59,224 bases of DNA, from NCBI GenBank assembly GCA_011524395.1, contig WTKN01000212.1:1-59224 (forward strand), given 5' to 3'. This DNA comes from Moorena sp. SS36440bin_2 (GTDB taxonomy: Bacteria; Cyanobacteriota; Cyanobacteriia; Cyanobacteriales; Coleofasciculaceae). The notes under the pieces were generated by a model that saw only the letters and a list, made by a program, of their open reading frames with translations, did not search any database and was not told where the DNA came from. Positions 1-9,786 of the stretch are shown here, piece by piece. Position 1 is the first letter of the stretch. Each line of letters begins with the position of its first letter. The position numbers and the translations under genes are program-made.

Positions 1-462
1 CGCGCAAATCACGCTAATCAATAAGTTTTCCCCATGCATCTGCATAGCCTACCAACCATAAAGGCGACCCTGTCTTACGGTTTTGTCTCCGGGGAAACCC
101 CCGCGTGAAGGTAATGGTGCGCTTTCCTTGTCAGCCATGCAGTCGCTCATGGGGGGAACCCCCGCGTGAAGGCGCTGCATCGCTAGGCGAATTAAATTCG
201 CCACGGGTCGCACCTGAGGCATCGCTGCTTAGCAACTTATCGGTGAAGCGTCAATGGACCAACCTCAATGGTGGGTCCAATACACCCGCTGGACAAAATC
301 CCGAAAGATATTACTAACTTAAGTAACTACTATCAGTACTACTAGATGACGACAAAATGGCGACAGAAGCCAGATCAGGCTTTGGCCGGTCAACAAGACA
401 CTATCTGTTTCCAATGCTAGGATTTTGCCGTCAGAGTATTAAAATCTAAGTAACTATATACT
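1..462. other. Non-coding leader with dispersed repeats
   Basis: No supported gene. Positions 92-182 hold two related blocks (each about GGGGAAACCCCCGCGTGAAG). The second lies inside a hairpin with arms ATGCAG (137-142) and CTGCAT (175-180). Positions 186-216 hold a GCGAATTAAATTCGC palindrome followed by a GGGTCGCACC motif that recurs elsewhere in the window. A short hairpin GGACCA/TGGGTCC lies near 256-278. The open frame across 105-317 is a translation of this repeat and is not counted as a gene. Confidence 0.6.
92..182. repeat. Dispersed palindromic repeat, family A, copy 1
   Basis: The unit contains ATGCAGTCGCTCATGGGGG, CCCCCGCGTGAAG and CTGCATCGC and can fold as a long hairpin. Related copies occur at 14571-14665 and 42856-42905, sharing GATGCAGC and CATGAGC(G/A)ACTGCATCAAGA in the same order. 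The type is known as abundant intergenic palindromes in large filamentous cyanobacterial genomes. Mobility is inferred, not shown. Confidence 0.6.
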
Positions 463-1905
463 ATGGCGATTGCCGCAGATTCAATTAAATTTGGCACAGA
501 CGGCTGGCGAGGTATCATTGCCGCCGATTTTACCTTCGAACGCTTGGCAATAGTTGCCCCTATTGCTGCTCAAGTTCTGGCAGATGCTTATGGGGAAACC
601 ACGGGTAGCCAAACAATTATAGTGGGTCATGACCGACGCTTCATGGCAGAAGACTTTGCCAAAAAAACCGCAGAGGTGGTTCAAGCTGCTGGTTTTGATG
701 TCTTACTCTCTAACAGTTATGCTCCTACACCAGCCTTCAGTTGGGCAGCAAATTCCCAAAATGCTTTGGGAGCTTTGGTAATTACTGCTAGTCATAATCC
801 TGGCAATTACCTAGGCTTAAAAGTCAAAGGAGCCTTTGGTGGATCAGTTCCTCTAGAAATAACTAAACAGATTGAAGCCAAACTTTCTCAAGCACCAGCT
901 ACACCATTGAAAGAGGGGAGTATCAAGACCTTTGACCCATGGTCAAGTTACTGTGATGCCTTAAGACAAAAGGTTGATATTGCCCTGATTCAACAGCTGA
1001 TTAGTCAGGGGAAACTGACTGTCTTTGCCCATGTGATGAATGGTGCAGCAGCAGGAGGCTTGAACAAGATTCTTGGGGTACCCATTATCGAAATTAAGGC
1101 CGAACGGGATCCCTTATTTGGTGGCAAATCCCCAGAACCTTTACCCGGTTATCTATCTGAGCTATTTGAAGCGCTCCAGAATCACCACCGCAAACCGGGT
1201 GTTGAATTAGCGGTTGGGTTGGCATTTGATGGGGATAGCGATCGCATTGCAGCGGCTGATGCTCAGGGCAATTTCCTTAGCCCCCAAATCCTGATTCCCA
1301 TCCTGATTGAACATCTAGCATCACGACGTAACTTTAGTGGTGAAGTGGTCAAAACCCTTAGTGGCTCTGACCTAATTCCTCGAGTGGCAGCACTGTATAA
1401 TTTGCCAGTTTATGAGACTGCCATCGGTTACAAGTATATTGCTGACCGGATGTTATCCACTCCTGCCTTGCTAGGGGGTGAGGAATCCGGAGGCATTGGC
1501 TATGGCAACCATATTCCTGAGCGAGATGCTTTATTATCAGCACTGTATATATTAGAAGCGATCGCTAAATCTGGAAAAGACTTAAGTGAACTCTACAAGA
1601 GTCTGCAAGAGCAAACTGGCTATGCTTCTGCCTATGACCGGATCGATTTACATCTATCGGGGATGGAAGTGCGATCGCGTATACAAGAACAATTACAAAC
1701 TCAGCCTCTCCAAGAAATTAATGGTCAGCCAGTGGTGGATTGCCAAACCACAGATGGGTATAAATTCCGTTTAGCTAACGATAGCTGGTTGCTGATTCGT
1801 TTTAGTGGCACTGAACCATTATTGCGACTATACTGTGAAGCGGCTACCCTTGAACAGGTAACTCAAACCTTAAACTGGGCTAAAGATTGGGCCAGTAAGT
1901 TTTAG
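463..1905 (+). CDS. Phosphoglucomutase/phosphomannomutase family protein (alpha-D-phosphohexomutase)
   Basis: A cytosolic enzyme interconverting hexose 1- and 6-phosphates, feeding glycogen, cell-wall and exopolysaccharide sugar nucleotides. The family signatures appear in order: the catalytic phosphoserine loop TASHNPGNYLGLK (Ser110), the Mg-binding loop FDGDSDR (about 256-261), the sugar-binding loop GGEESGG (about 338-344) and the C-terminal phosphate-binding RFSGTEPLLRL. The 480-residue length is normal for the superfamily. The ATG at 463 is kept because FGTDGWRG begins at residue 10, as expected. The substrate (glucose, mannose or glucosamine phosphate) cannot be fixed from sequence alone. 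The N-terminal FGTDGWRGI also occurs in GlmM-type members. Confidence 0.93.
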   Translation: MAIAADSIKFGTDGWRGIIAADFTFERLAIVAPIAAQVLADAYGETTGSQTIIVGHDRRFMAEDFAKKTAEVVQAAGFDVLLSNSYAPTPAFSWAANSQNALGALVITASHNPGNYLGLKVKGAFGGSVPLEITKQIEAKLSQAPATPLKEGSIKTFDPWSSYCDALRQKVDIALIQQLISQGKLTVFAHVMNGAAAGGLNKILGVPIIEIKAERDPLFGGKSPEPLPGYLSELFEALQNHHRKPGVELAVGLAFDGDSDRIAAADAQGNFLSPQILIPILIEHLASRRNFSGEVVKTLSGSDLIPRVAALYNLPVYETAIGYKYIADRMLSTPALLGGEESGGIGYGNHIPERDALLSALYILEAIAKSGKDLSELYKSLQEQTGYASAYDRIDLHLSGMEVRSRIQEQLQTQPLQEINGQPVVDCQTTDGYKFRLANDSWLLIRFSGTEPLLRLYCEAATLEQVTQTLNWAKDWASKF

Positions 1906-2082
1906 GGTTTAAATGTGGGATTAATGTTGGATTTTGGATTAGCTAGTTTTGGTTGGGTTATTGAAAATCTGGGCTTTGGTGAGTAAGATCGCAATCGGGC
2001 GGGCATTAAACGCTGCTTGAGCTGTATCGAACTGACTATAATTGCCAGTTAACTTTTCATCAAACAATCTGACCTTGTTGCT

Positions 2083-2697
2083 TTGAGTAATCCAAAATCC
2101 CAACATCAAACCCCAAAATTGTTGTCAAAATTGCTGGTTGTAGCTACAGGCAATCCTGGTAAGCTGCAGGAGATGCAGACATACCTAGATTCTTTGGACT
2201 GGGAATTGCAGTTAAAGCCACCAGAGCTAGAGATTGAAGAAACTGGGGATACATTTGCTGCCAATGCTTGTCTGAAGGCATCAGTAGTAGCCCAGGCAAC
2301 TGGGCAATGGGCAATTGCTGATGATTCGGGTTTGCAAGTCGATGCCCTAGATGGTGCTCCAGGGATTTATTCTGCACGCTATGGCAAAACCGACCAACAG
2401 AGAATTGAGCGGCTACTGGAGGAGCTAGGTTTGGAAGTGAATCGGCAAGCCCAGTTTGTTTGTGTAGTGGCGATTGCCCGTCCCGATGGTGCGATCGCTC
2501 TCCAAGCGGAAGGGATTTGTCGGGGGGAAATTTTGCCAGCTCCTAGGGGAACTGGTGGCTTTGGCTACGACCCAATTTTTTTTGTTCTAGAGCAGGGGTT
2601 AACCTTTGCTGAGATGGAGCCTCAGATGAAGCGATCTTGCTCTCATCGTGGCAAGGCTTTTGAATTACTACTACCTCAGTTGAAACAGTTATCTTAA
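2083..2697 (+). CDS. rdgB: RdgB/HAM1 non-canonical purine NTP pyrophosphatase
   Basis: Hydrolyses dITP, ITP and XTP to monophosphates, cleaning the nucleotide pool. The motifs are ATGNPGK (about 21-27), the DDSG active-site segment (Asp80, Asp81) followed by LDGAPGIYSARY, and GGFGYDPIF near residue 160. The frame opens with TTG. About 16 residues precede the conserved LLVVATGN strand, so another TTG inside the AAATTGTTGTCAAAATTG stretch could be the true start. It lies 177 bases after the phosphohexomutase on the same strand. Confidence 0.92.
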   Translation: MSNPKSQHQTPKLLSKLLVVATGNPGKLQEMQTYLDSLDWELQLKPPELEIEETGDTFAANACLKASVVAQATGQWAIADDSGLQVDALDGAPGIYSARYGKTDQQRIERLLEELGLEVNRQAQFVCVVAIARPDGAIALQAEGICRGEILPAPRGTGGFGYDPIFFVLEQGLTFAEMEPQMKRSCSHRGKAFELLLPQLKQLS

Positions 2698-2803
2698 CTA
2701 GCGTGGCTAAAACCGTCAACTCCCTATAAAAATCAACTGAGGCACGCTAACTCACTCGGTAAACCGTGCCTCAGCTCCCTTGCTATATTGGTATATAGGG
2801 TAT

Positions 2804-3154
<351 letters not shown>

Positions 3155-3184
3155 TCAGTTGTTCTGCTATTCATTTGTTATATG

Positions 3185-3300
3185 TTGACATCCTCACCGT
3201 CCTAGAAGAAAGGCGATTCCTAAACCTCACGATTTAGGTTTCTGCTTCAATGCAACAGCCTCCACCCTAAGCGGGGTTTTATGGTCTTACGTTCGCTCCA
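3185..3300 (-). ncRNA. Candidate omegaRNA/right-end RNA of the tnpB remnant
   Basis: In tnpB elements the guide-scaffold RNA overlaps the end of tnpB and extends to the right end. This segment has the expected position and the AATGAAGC-A-GAAACC plus hairpin pattern before GTGAGGATGTCAA. Its transcription direction points at glnB, whose start is 43 bases further on. Whether it is expressed or only a fossil cannot be told from the sequence. Confidence 0.4.
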
Positions 3301-3437
3301 CAGACTATCCCCGCAAGTCCTGCGGTTCTCACGTGTCGAGTTTCAAGAAAAGTCTTGATGTAATGCGTGATTAGAGGGTTGGCCTTCCATTGCCCTGTCA
3401 TCTTTTCCCGGTCTACCGATTTTGCTGCGCCGCCAGG
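3279..3437 (-). pseudogene. C-terminal remnant of a TnpB-like RNA-guided nuclease
   Basis: A minus-strand frame open between two stops ends in a peptide containing RTAGLAGIVCGANVRP. This resembles the (N/R)TAG-x-A-x-I-x-A-C-G-E-x-VR tail that closes many IS605 OrfB/TnpB proteins. The RuvC and zinc-finger parts are absent. The assignment rests on this short motif and on the tnpB-type end that follows it. Confidence 0.45.
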
Positions 3438-3545
3438 TTACTGGACTTCGCTCGTATAGGCTGTCTGAATCCATCGTCTCGGGTGGGTCATTGACCATCT
3501 TGATGGTAACATAAAGCCGTCCTATAAGGACTGGGGTTTTTTTTT

Positions 3546-3824
3546 GATAAGCATGACACTTTATCTCACTGTGGATGTGAAAATTTTTATAAATGCTGAT
3601 AGGGTAACTCTCAAGTGTTGATCTCGATTGATCAACCGCGAAGACGACTCGCTTTTCTATACTTATCGATATATTACCTGCACAGGTATTTGGTGATTGC
3701 CCACCAACTCATGCTCCCCTGCTTTTATGCCCCACGCATCCTTCCCATCTTTGCAGTTTATTCCCTTAACTACCTTGAGCCTGTGGCAAAATTGAGGTAA
3801 GCCCATCTATCCACCATTCCCAGC
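3546..3824. other. Leader region of valS, nothing recognised
   Basis: About 280 bases between the mobile-element remnant and valS. No T-box motif, riboswitch or convincing promoter was recognised. A 61-codon open frame (3615-3800) has low-complexity content, no ribosome site and no family resemblance, and is left out. Confidence 0.5.
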
Positions 3825-6629
3825 ATGACCGCAACCACACCCACCCTGGCAACCAAATACGAACCGAAAACCACCGAAGCCAAGTGGCAACAATACTGGG
3901 AAGAAAACCAAGTCTTCAAAGCTGACCCCAATCACCAGGGTGAACCCTACTGCGTTGTTATCCCCCCACCTAACGTTACTGGGAAGTTGCACATGGGTCA
4001 TGCCTTCGAGAGTACCCTGATCGACACCCTCGTCCGTTACCAGCGCATGACAGGATGCAATACCCTGTGGCTACCGGGAACTGACCACGCTAGTATTGCT
4101 GTACAAACCATTCTCGATAGACAGCTAGAAGCTGAAGGCAAAACCCGCTATGACTTGGGACGGGAAAAGTTTCTTGAACGGGCTTGGGCGTGGAAGGAAG
4201 AATCAGGTGGCACCATCGTTAACCAGCTGAGGCGTTTGGGGGTCTCGGTGGATTGGTCGCGGGAACGCTTCACAATGGATGAAGGCTTATCGAAAGCGGT
4301 AATTGAAGCCTTTGTGCAACTATATGACCAGGGACTAATTTACCGGGGCGAATATATGGTCAACTGGTGTCCAGCCTCTGAGTCCGCTGTATCAGATTTG
4401 GAAGTGGAAAATAAGGAAGTAGATGGGCATTTGTGGCATTTTCGATATCCCATTACTGATAGCAATGGTTTTGTGGAAGTAGCTACCACTAGACCAGAAA
4501 CTATGTTGGGAGATACGGCGGTTGCAGTTAATCCTGATGATGAACGCTACCAGGATTTAATTGGTAAAACTGTAACCTTGCCAATTATGGGACGAGAAAT
4601 TCCGATTATTGCTGATGAGTTGGTTGATCCAGGGTTTGGCACTGGTTGTGTCAAGGTAACTCCGGCCCATGACCCTAATGACTTTCAAATGGGTCAGCGT
4701 CATAGTCTGCCATTCATTAACATCATGAATAAGAATGGCACCTTAAATGAAAAAGCTGGCTCTTTCCAAGGACAAGACCGGTTTGAAGCTCGGAAAAATG
4801 TGGTGAAGCAGCTGGAAGCAGAAGAGCTATTGGTTAAGGTAGAAGACTACAAACATACGGTACCCTATAGCGATCGCGGAAAGGTTCCTGTTGAACCCCT
4901 AATCTCAACGCAATGGTTTGTCAAAATTCGCCCCCTAGCTGACCGAGCCCTAGATTGTCTTGACCAGCACCATTCACCAGTATTTATCCCGGAACGTTGG
5001 ACGAAGGTCTACCGAGATTGGCTGGTGAAATTAAAAGACTGGTGCATATCCCGCCAACTCTGGTGGGGACACCAAATTCCGGCTTGGTATGTGGTGAGTG
5101 AAACCAATGGCACAATCACTAGCGAGACTCCGTTTATTGTTGCTCACCATGAAGCAGAGGCTAAGAAGAAAGCAATAGCAAAATTTGGAGAAAATGTCAA
5201 GCTAGAGAAAGACCCAGATGTGCTGGATACCTGGTTTTCCTCAGGATTATGGCCCTTCTCTACTATGGGATGGCCTGAGGAGACCAAGGATTTGAAGACT
5301 TACTATCCCACTACCACCCTGGTAACAGGTTTTGATATCATTTTCTTCTGGGTTGCCCGCATGACCATGATGGCAGGACATTTTACGGGTCAGATGCCGT
5401 TTAAAAGTGTTTACATCCACGGGCTAGTGCGGGATGAGAACAATAAGAAAATGTCTAAGTCGGCTAATAATGGTATTGACCCCTTAATCCTGATTGACAA
5501 GTATGGTACGGATGCCGTGCGCTATACCTTGGTTCGGGAAGTGGCAGGTGCAGGTCAAGATATCAGAATAGAGTATAACCGCAAGACGGATGAGTCAGCT
5601 TCTGTAGAAGCATCCCGCAATTTTGCCAATAAACTGTGGAATGCAGCCCGGTTTGTAATGCTAAACCTTGATGGTAAGACTCCTGAAGAATTGGGTCAAC
5701 CAACAGTAGAGGCATTGGAATTATGCGATCGCTGGATTCTTTCCCGTTTTCACCAAGTGGTGCGTCAAACTAGAGATCATCTAGATGCTTATGGCTTGGG
5801 AGAAGCGGCTAAAGGACTTTATGAATTCATCTGGGGTGATTTTTGTGATTGGTACATTGAACTGGTAAAATCCAGACTGCGTGAGGATGCCAATTCTCCG
5901 TCGCGGGTTGTGGCACAGCAAACTCTAGCTTACGTTTTAGAGGGTATCCTCAAGCTACTCCATCCCTTCATGCCCCATATCACTGAAGAAATCTGGCACA
6001 CCTTGACCCAGAAATCTGGGGAGGTTTTGGCGCTACAACCTTATCCTATAGAGTACTTAGATATAGAAAAGGGTCAGGTTAAAATAGACCATGATGTTTC
6101 GTCAATAGGCAATACCCACTCTTCTATATCCCCAAGTTCTCTAATTGACTCAGAACTAGAGCAAAGGTTTGAGCTGCTGATCGGTACAATCCGTACTATC
6201 CGCAACCTCCGGGCTGAGGCAGAGATTAAACCAGGGGTAACCGCACCTGTTATTCTGCAAAGCACCAACAGTGACGAATGTCAAATATTGGAGGCGGGTC
6301 TTGCCTATATCAAAGACTTAGGTAAGGTCAATCAATTAACCATCACTCCAGCCTTGGAGAAAGAGGTAAAGAATACCATGGCCGGTGTAGTCGGCACTGT
6401 CCAGGTGCTCATTCCCCTAACTGGTGTGGTGGATGTGGATGCTCTACGGGCTAAGTTAGAAAAGAATTTACGTAAAGTCGAGGCGGAAGTCAAATCCTTG
6501 TCTGGGCGTCTGGGTAATAAGAACTTTGTTAGTAAAGCTCCAGAAGCTGTGGTTAAGGGTGCTCAAGAGGCATTAGCTGAAGCTAAAAAGCAAGAGTCTA
6601 TTTTACGCGATCGCTTAAATAGACTTTAG
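3825..6629 (+). CDS. valS: Valine--tRNA ligase
   Basis: Class I aminoacyl-tRNA synthetase charging tRNA-Val, with an editing domain that removes mischarged threonine. HIGH-type motif HMGH is at residues 56-59 after [14 protein letters not shown] is at about 542-546, and the CP1 editing region carries [15 protein letters not shown] near 220. The C-terminus has the ValS coiled coil ([16 protein letters not shown] onwards). At 934 residues it is near the usual bacterial length. A variable insert of about 30 residues (near 755-790, rich in Ser, Ile and Asp) lies before the anticodon-binding end. The ATG at 3825 gives a normal N-terminus. Confidence 0.97.
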   Translation: MTATTPTLATKYEPKTTEAKWQQYWEENQVFKADPNHQGEPYCVVIPPPNVTGKLHMGHAFESTLIDTLVRYQRMTGCNTLWLPGTDHASIAVQTILDRQLEAEGKTRYDLGREKFLERAWAWKEESGGTIVNQLRRLGVSVDWSRERFTMDEGLSKAVIEAFVQLYDQGLIYRGEYMVNWCPASESAVSDLEVENKEVDGHLWHFRYPITDSNGFVEVATTRPETMLGDTAVAVNPDDERYQDLIGKTVTLPIMGREIPIIADELVDPGFGTGCVKVTPAHDPNDFQMGQRHSLPFINIMNKNGTLNEKAGSFQGQDRFEARKNVVKQLEAEELLVKVEDYKHTVPYSDRGKVPVEPLISTQWFVKIRPLADRALDCLDQHHSPVFIPERWTKVYRDWLVKLKDWCISRQLWWGHQIPAWYVVSETNGTITSETPFIVAHHEAEAKKKAIAKFGENVKLEKDPDVLDTWFSSGLWPFSTMGWPEETKDLKTYYPTTTLVTGFDIIFFWVARMTMMAGHFTGQMPFKSVYIHGLVRDENNKKMSKSANNGIDPLILIDKYGTDAVRYTLVREVAGAGQDIRIEYNRKTDESASVEASRNFANKLWNAARFVMLNLDGKTPEELGQPTVEALELCDRWILSRFHQVVRQTRDHLDAYGLGEAAKGLYEFIWGDFCDWYIELVKSRLREDANSPSRVVAQQTLAYVLEGILKLLHPFMPHITEEIWHTLTQKSGEVLALQPYPIEYLDIEKGQVKIDHDVSSIGNTHSSISPSSLIDSELEQRFELLIGTIRTIRNLRAEAEIKPGVTAPVILQSTNSDECQILEAGLAYIKDLGKVNQLTITPALEKEVKNTMAGVVGTVQVLIPLTGVVDVDALRAKLEKNLRKVEAEVKSLSGRLGNKNFVSKAPEAVVKGAQEALAEAKKQESILRDRLNRL

Positions 6630-6651
6630 AAAGATTTCAATCAAACCGGTA

Positions 6652-7119
6652 ATGCTACACCTAGCTCAAGTTCAAGACAATGATGATTTTGGCGGGCTCC
6701 AATTGCAACTACTTGCCCGCCAAAACTCTGATCAATTCTGGGAAGTCATTGAGCCAACACCTGTGGCGTTTACTAATTCCCAAACTTTTAAAGAAGGTTG
6801 CTTAGTCTTAATCGATCTGGCTGAAACTCAAGAGGTGATCTCTATTCAATCTGCCACCGATTGGGTTTTAGATTTAGTCAAGAAGTATTTAACAGCTGAG
6901 GTTAAGTCTACCTTTTTAGAGGAAGAAATGAAACGGGCTGAACAATGGCGGCAAGAGCTAACCTTGAAAAGCCAAGGGTTAGATATCCGCGATTTAGAAG
7001 TAGAAGCACGTCGCGAAAAAATTGAAGCCTTAGCAGAAAACTTGAAATTGGAGAATAAACAGCTGGAGCAAAAGGTAGCCCAATTGCAGGCTAAAATTGA
7101 TGAAGCTGGTAATGAGTAA
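6652..7119 (+). CDS. Conserved hypothetical protein with C-terminal coiled coil
   Basis: 155 residues, starting 22 bases after valS on the same strand and probably co-transcribed with it. The N-terminal half is a small mixed domain. The second half (about 85-155) is a heptad-rich Lys/Glu coiled coil (LEVEARREKIEALAENLKLE and onwards). No signal peptide or membrane segment. Function not recognised. Confidence 0.75.
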   Translation: MLHLAQVQDNDDFGGLQLQLLARQNSDQFWEVIEPTPVAFTNSQTFKEGCLVLIDLAETQEVISIQSATDWVLDLVKKYLTAEVKSTFLEEEMKRAEQWRQELTLKSQGLDIRDLEVEARREKIEALAENLKLENKQLEQKVAQLQAKIDEAGNE

Positions 7120-7120
7120 A

Positions 7121-7162
7121 GGGAATAGGGAATGGGAAAACGGGAATAGGGAATAGGGAAAC
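7121..7162. repeat. Heptamer tandem repeat (GGGAATA type)
   Basis: Imperfect tandem copies of GGGAATA/GGGAAAC immediately after the stop of the coiled-coil gene. Such short tandemly repeated repetitive (STRR) heptamers are typical of filamentous cyanobacterial intergenic DNA. Confidence 0.8.
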
Positions 7163-7236
7163 AGAAATATGTATTAACCGTTACTTCGACTTTTATAACC
7201 AGGAAACTAAAAAAGTAATTTGTCAAGTAATTCGTA

Positions 7237-7277
7237 GTCATCCCCCATTATACCCGTGAGGGTTAACGGGGGATGAC
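7237..7277. terminator. Bidirectional terminator-like palindrome
   Basis: Arms GTCATCCCCC (7237-7246) and GGGGGATGAC (7268-7277), extended by TACCC/GGGTTA, form a long GC-rich hairpin. It sits between the ends of two convergent genes, five bases from the stop of the minus-strand gene. Position and structure suggest termination in both directions. Confidence 0.6.
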
Positions 7278-7281
7278 GATA

Positions 7282-7950
7282 CTACCAATGAATTTGACTC
7301 AAAATATACCGCAAGCGGTCATAATCATCCTTAAGTAAGACACTCAAGGTTCGTCCGGCTTTAACTAACCAGTCACGGTCAGTCTGACGAAGACGATAAA
7401 CTTCTCTAATCACAGCTGCGGTCAGGGGGTCTACTGGGGCACCATTCACTTCCAAAAGTGTTCGCAAAAAATCCAACTGTTCACTAAAGTGAATAACCTC
7501 TGATGGTTCACACTGGTAGACAGGTTGATGAATTTGCGGGGGACGGGGTGGAAGGTACTGATAGACTCGAGCATGATGGTTGCTAAACCCATTAACACCC
7601 TCTTCCGAAGACATAAACCCAACGATGGCAGCACGGAACTCAGTTTTGAGCATGGCAAAAATCTGAGGCTGCTGCTCACGTAATTCTGCCAGTGATAATC
7701 CTAAAGCTGTTGCTCGATGAACCGAATCAATCGGGCTAGTGGTAGCATAATAAACTACAGCAAAAATTTGATTACCTGACTCATCATCTACAGATTTTAC
7801 CCAGCTGCCAAAGGCAGGCATGACCGGAAAGCTTAGATCTTCTGGCTCTAAACATTGAGCTAGAAATTCTGTAGTTGCTGTTTCAATCACCTCAGCAAGG
7901 TGATGTTCTGAGCGATTGCTGGGGCTGAACTGGGGTAAGGGAAGGCGCAT
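7282..7950 (-). CDS. Conserved cyanobacterial protein, HAS-barrel-like N-terminus
   Basis: 222 residues. The N-terminal part (FGSWVKSVDDESGNQIFAVV followed by YYATTSPIDSVHRATALGLS) resembles the HAS-barrel domain, a beta-barrel found at the start of HerA and ATP-synthase-type ATPases. No P-loop follows. The C-terminal half is helical and ends in RYILSQIHW. Probably a stand-alone conserved cyanobacterial protein of unknown role. The domain label is from memory of the pattern, so medium confidence. Confidence 0.6.
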   Translation of the reverse strand: MRLPLPQFSPSNRSEHHLAEVIETATTEFLAQCLEPEDLSFPVMPAFGSWVKSVDDESGNQIFAVVYYATTSPIDSVHRATALGLSLAELREQQPQIFAMLKTEFRAAIVGFMSSEEGVNGFSNHHARVYQYLPPRPPQIHQPVYQCEPSEVIHFSEQLDFLRTLLEVNGAPVDPLTAAVIREVYRLRQTDRDWLVKAGRTLSVLLKDDYDRLRYILSQIHW

Positions 7951-8027
7951 GGTTTAGTGATTAGTCATGATTAGTCATTAGTCATTAGTTATTGATCTCT
8001 TTGATCTATTTTATCTATCCCTGTCCA

Positions 8028-8219
8028 CTAACCCTTTTTACCAATTTTTGGTTTCACCTCTTCGATTTCCGACAGCTGAAACGTCACTAATTTATCCCAG
8101 TTACCTCCTTCAAACAGCACAGCTGCTTTACCATCACTAACCCGCTGTACTAGCCCCTCAAAGCGATAATAGGTATCGTCAACATTGATTACGCGAACTA
8201 TAGAACCTGGAAAAATCAT
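8028..8219 (-). CDS. ndhS: NAD(P)H-quinone oxidoreductase subunit S
   Basis: A 63-residue SH3-like protein of the thylakoid NDH-1 complex that forms the ferredoxin docking site for cyclic electron flow. The sequence FPGSIVRV followed by [20 protein letters not shown] and [17 protein letters not shown] matches the conserved core of the family (Ssl0352 type). A GAGG ribosome site lies just upstream of the ATG. Confidence 0.9.
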   Translation of the reverse strand: MIFPGSIVRVINVDDTYYRFEGLVQRVSDGKAAVLFEGGNWDKLVTFQLSEIEEVKPKIGKKG

Positions 8220-8315
8220 GACTGCCTCAAAACTTAGATTGCCTTATTTAGATTTCCTTTACTAGGATAGGAGTTATTTGACTTATTAGTCATCCAGTAT
8301 CTCATAATCCATAAC

Positions 8316-9584
8316 TTATTGAAATTTCAATCGCTGTCGATAATTGGCCACTGCTTGGGCTAACCCTAGGCCAAGAAAGTTGGTTAGTAGAGCTGAACGA
8401 CCGTAACTGAGTAAAGGTAGAGGAATTCCTGTGATGGGAGCTAAGCCAATAGTCATCCCAATGTTGATCACCGTTTGAAACACAATCATTGAGAGCACGC
8501 CAATTGTTACCAGAGAGCCAAAGTTGTCTTTAGCATTTTGAGCAATCAGCACCAAGCGTAGGCACAACCACCACAAGGCTAATAAAATACACAAGCAACC
8601 TACAAAGCCTAGTTCTTCACCAATGGCTGAGAAAATAAAGTCAGTATGCTGTTCCGGGATAAAGTGGAGTTGAGTTTGAGTTCCCTGGTTCAGTCCCCTT
8701 CCCCAAAGTTCACCAGCACCGATACCAATTCGAGACTGAATGAGGTGATACCCTCCTCCGAGGGGGTCTAGATCGGGGTTTAAAAAGAGTGTTAATCGGT
8801 CTTTTTGATAGTCCTTCAACAGATTCCAGAAGACTTTTCCTAAAGGTCCGACCACTAGGTTAACGACCAGGGTACCCAAGGCTCCCAACCAACGCCAAGG
8901 AAGACTCAGGAAGGCAATAAGTGTGATTACAGCAGCCCAGGTATACCATGCAGGTAAAGATATACTGAACACAATGGCTGACACCAAAGGGGAAATCAAC
9001 AGGATCAACCAGCCGGGATTGGCATTTGCCCAGTAAAGCATACTCAAGGTAATTGCCCCAAACACCAAGGATGTGCCGAGATCAGGCTGCCCAAACACTA
9101 ATGCCCAAGGTACTATAGTTACTGCTAAAGCTGCTATTACTGCTGGAATGGTAGTAGCGGGTCGTTTGTGCAAGATTGCAGCTAGAGTAATAATCAACCC
9201 GATCTTGGCAAATTCTGAGGGTTGAACATTAAACCCTCCAATGGTAACCCAACGCTGAGCCCCCTTAGCAGTAGCACCAATCATCATTACAGCAATTAAG
9301 GACAGATTGGTGATCGCGTAAATTACCCAATGCCATTGGATCAGAGATTGATAGCGCGATCGCGCAATGAATAGAGCGATGAACAGTCCAATACCACCAA
9401 TGAGCAAGTGGGAAACCCAATAGTTTCCACCATTGTCGATGGCTGCAGAGCGAATCATCACTGCCCCAAAGATGGTTAGCCCCACAGTCAGGAATAACAG
9501 TTGCCAGTCTAAGTCCTGCCAGGGGGCCCACAACAGCCGCCAACGAATACTGTTTCTTATTCTAAATTTATTAATTTGTACCAT
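8316..9584 (-). CDS. rodA: Rod shape-determining protein RodA (SEDS glycosyltransferase)
   Basis: Polytopic membrane peptidoglycan polymerase acting in cell elongation with a class B PBP. 422 residues with about ten membrane helices. SEDS signatures visible: VTIGGFNVQPSEFAKI near 115-130, FGQPDLGTSLVFG, RIGIGAGELWGRGLNQGTQ, HFIPEQHTDFIFSAIGEELGF, and near the end GIPLPLLSYGRSALLTNFLGLG. The PSEF-AK, the GQPDLGT loop and the invariant HTDFIF segment fit RodA rather than FtsW. Confidence 0.93.
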   Translation of the reverse strand: MVQINKFRIRNSIRWRLLWAPWQDLDWQLLFLTVGLTIFGAVMIRSAAIDNGGNYWVSHLLIGGIGLFIALFIARSRYQSLIQWHWVIYAITNLSLIAVMMIGATAKGAQRWVTIGGFNVQPSEFAKIGLIITLAAILHKRPATTIPAVIAALAVTIVPWALVFGQPDLGTSLVFGAITLSMLYWANANPGWLILLISPLVSAIVFSISLPAWYTWAAVITLIAFLSLPWRWLGALGTLVVNLVVGPLGKVFWNLLKDYQKDRLTLFLNPDLDPLGGGYHLIQSRIGIGAGELWGRGLNQGTQTQLHFIPEQHTDFIFSAIGEELGFVGCLCILLALWWLCLRLVLIAQNAKDNFGSLVTIGVLSMIVFQTVINIGMTIGLAPITGIPLPLLSYGRSALLTNFLGLGLAQAVANYRQRLKFQ

Positions 9585-9611
9585 CAGTTATGAGGTATGA
9601 CCTAGAGCAAA

Positions 9612-9654
9612 GGGAACAGGGAATAGGGAACAGGGAGCAGGGAGCAGGGAGTAG
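9612..9654. repeat. Heptamer tandem repeat (GGGAACA/GGGAGCA type)
   Basis: Six imperfect copies of GGGA(A/G)(C/T)A upstream of rodA, within the 200-base gap to mrp. Same STRR type as elsewhere in the window. Confidence 0.8.
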
Positions 9655-9786
9655 AGAAGAAAAATTCTCACAATTTATTTAGGGTTTCTATATTAGGTAT
9701 GAGCTATTAGGTATTAACCCTGAGAAAATTGTTAATGGTGATTTTCCATTTTCTATTTTTGAGTTATTCTTGCCTACAATTATTTG

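Larger units (their letters stand above)
3185..3545 (-). mobile_element. Degenerate IS200/IS605-type (tnpB) element, no transposase
   Basis: Read on the minus strand, the segment begins near a hairpin (AGTCCTTATAGGACG, about 3518-3532). It runs through a TnpB-like C-terminal remnant and ends in the structured right end typical of tnpB elements: CATTGAAGCAGAAACC, a CCTAAA/TTTAGG hairpin, a TCTAGGACG arm and a terminal GTGAGGATGTCAA. No TnpA (HUH Y1) frame and no intact TnpB is present, so it is an internally deleted, non-autonomous derivative of about 360 bp. Exact ends are uncertain by several bases because this family makes no target duplication. Confidence 0.6.

Noticed and set aside
105-317. 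Open frame of 70 codons at the left end
   Set aside because: It is a translation of the family A and B repeats and has no ribosome site or family pattern.
3615-3800. Open frame of 61 codons upstream of valS
   Set aside because: Aromatic-rich random-looking peptide, no ribosome site, no conservation signal.
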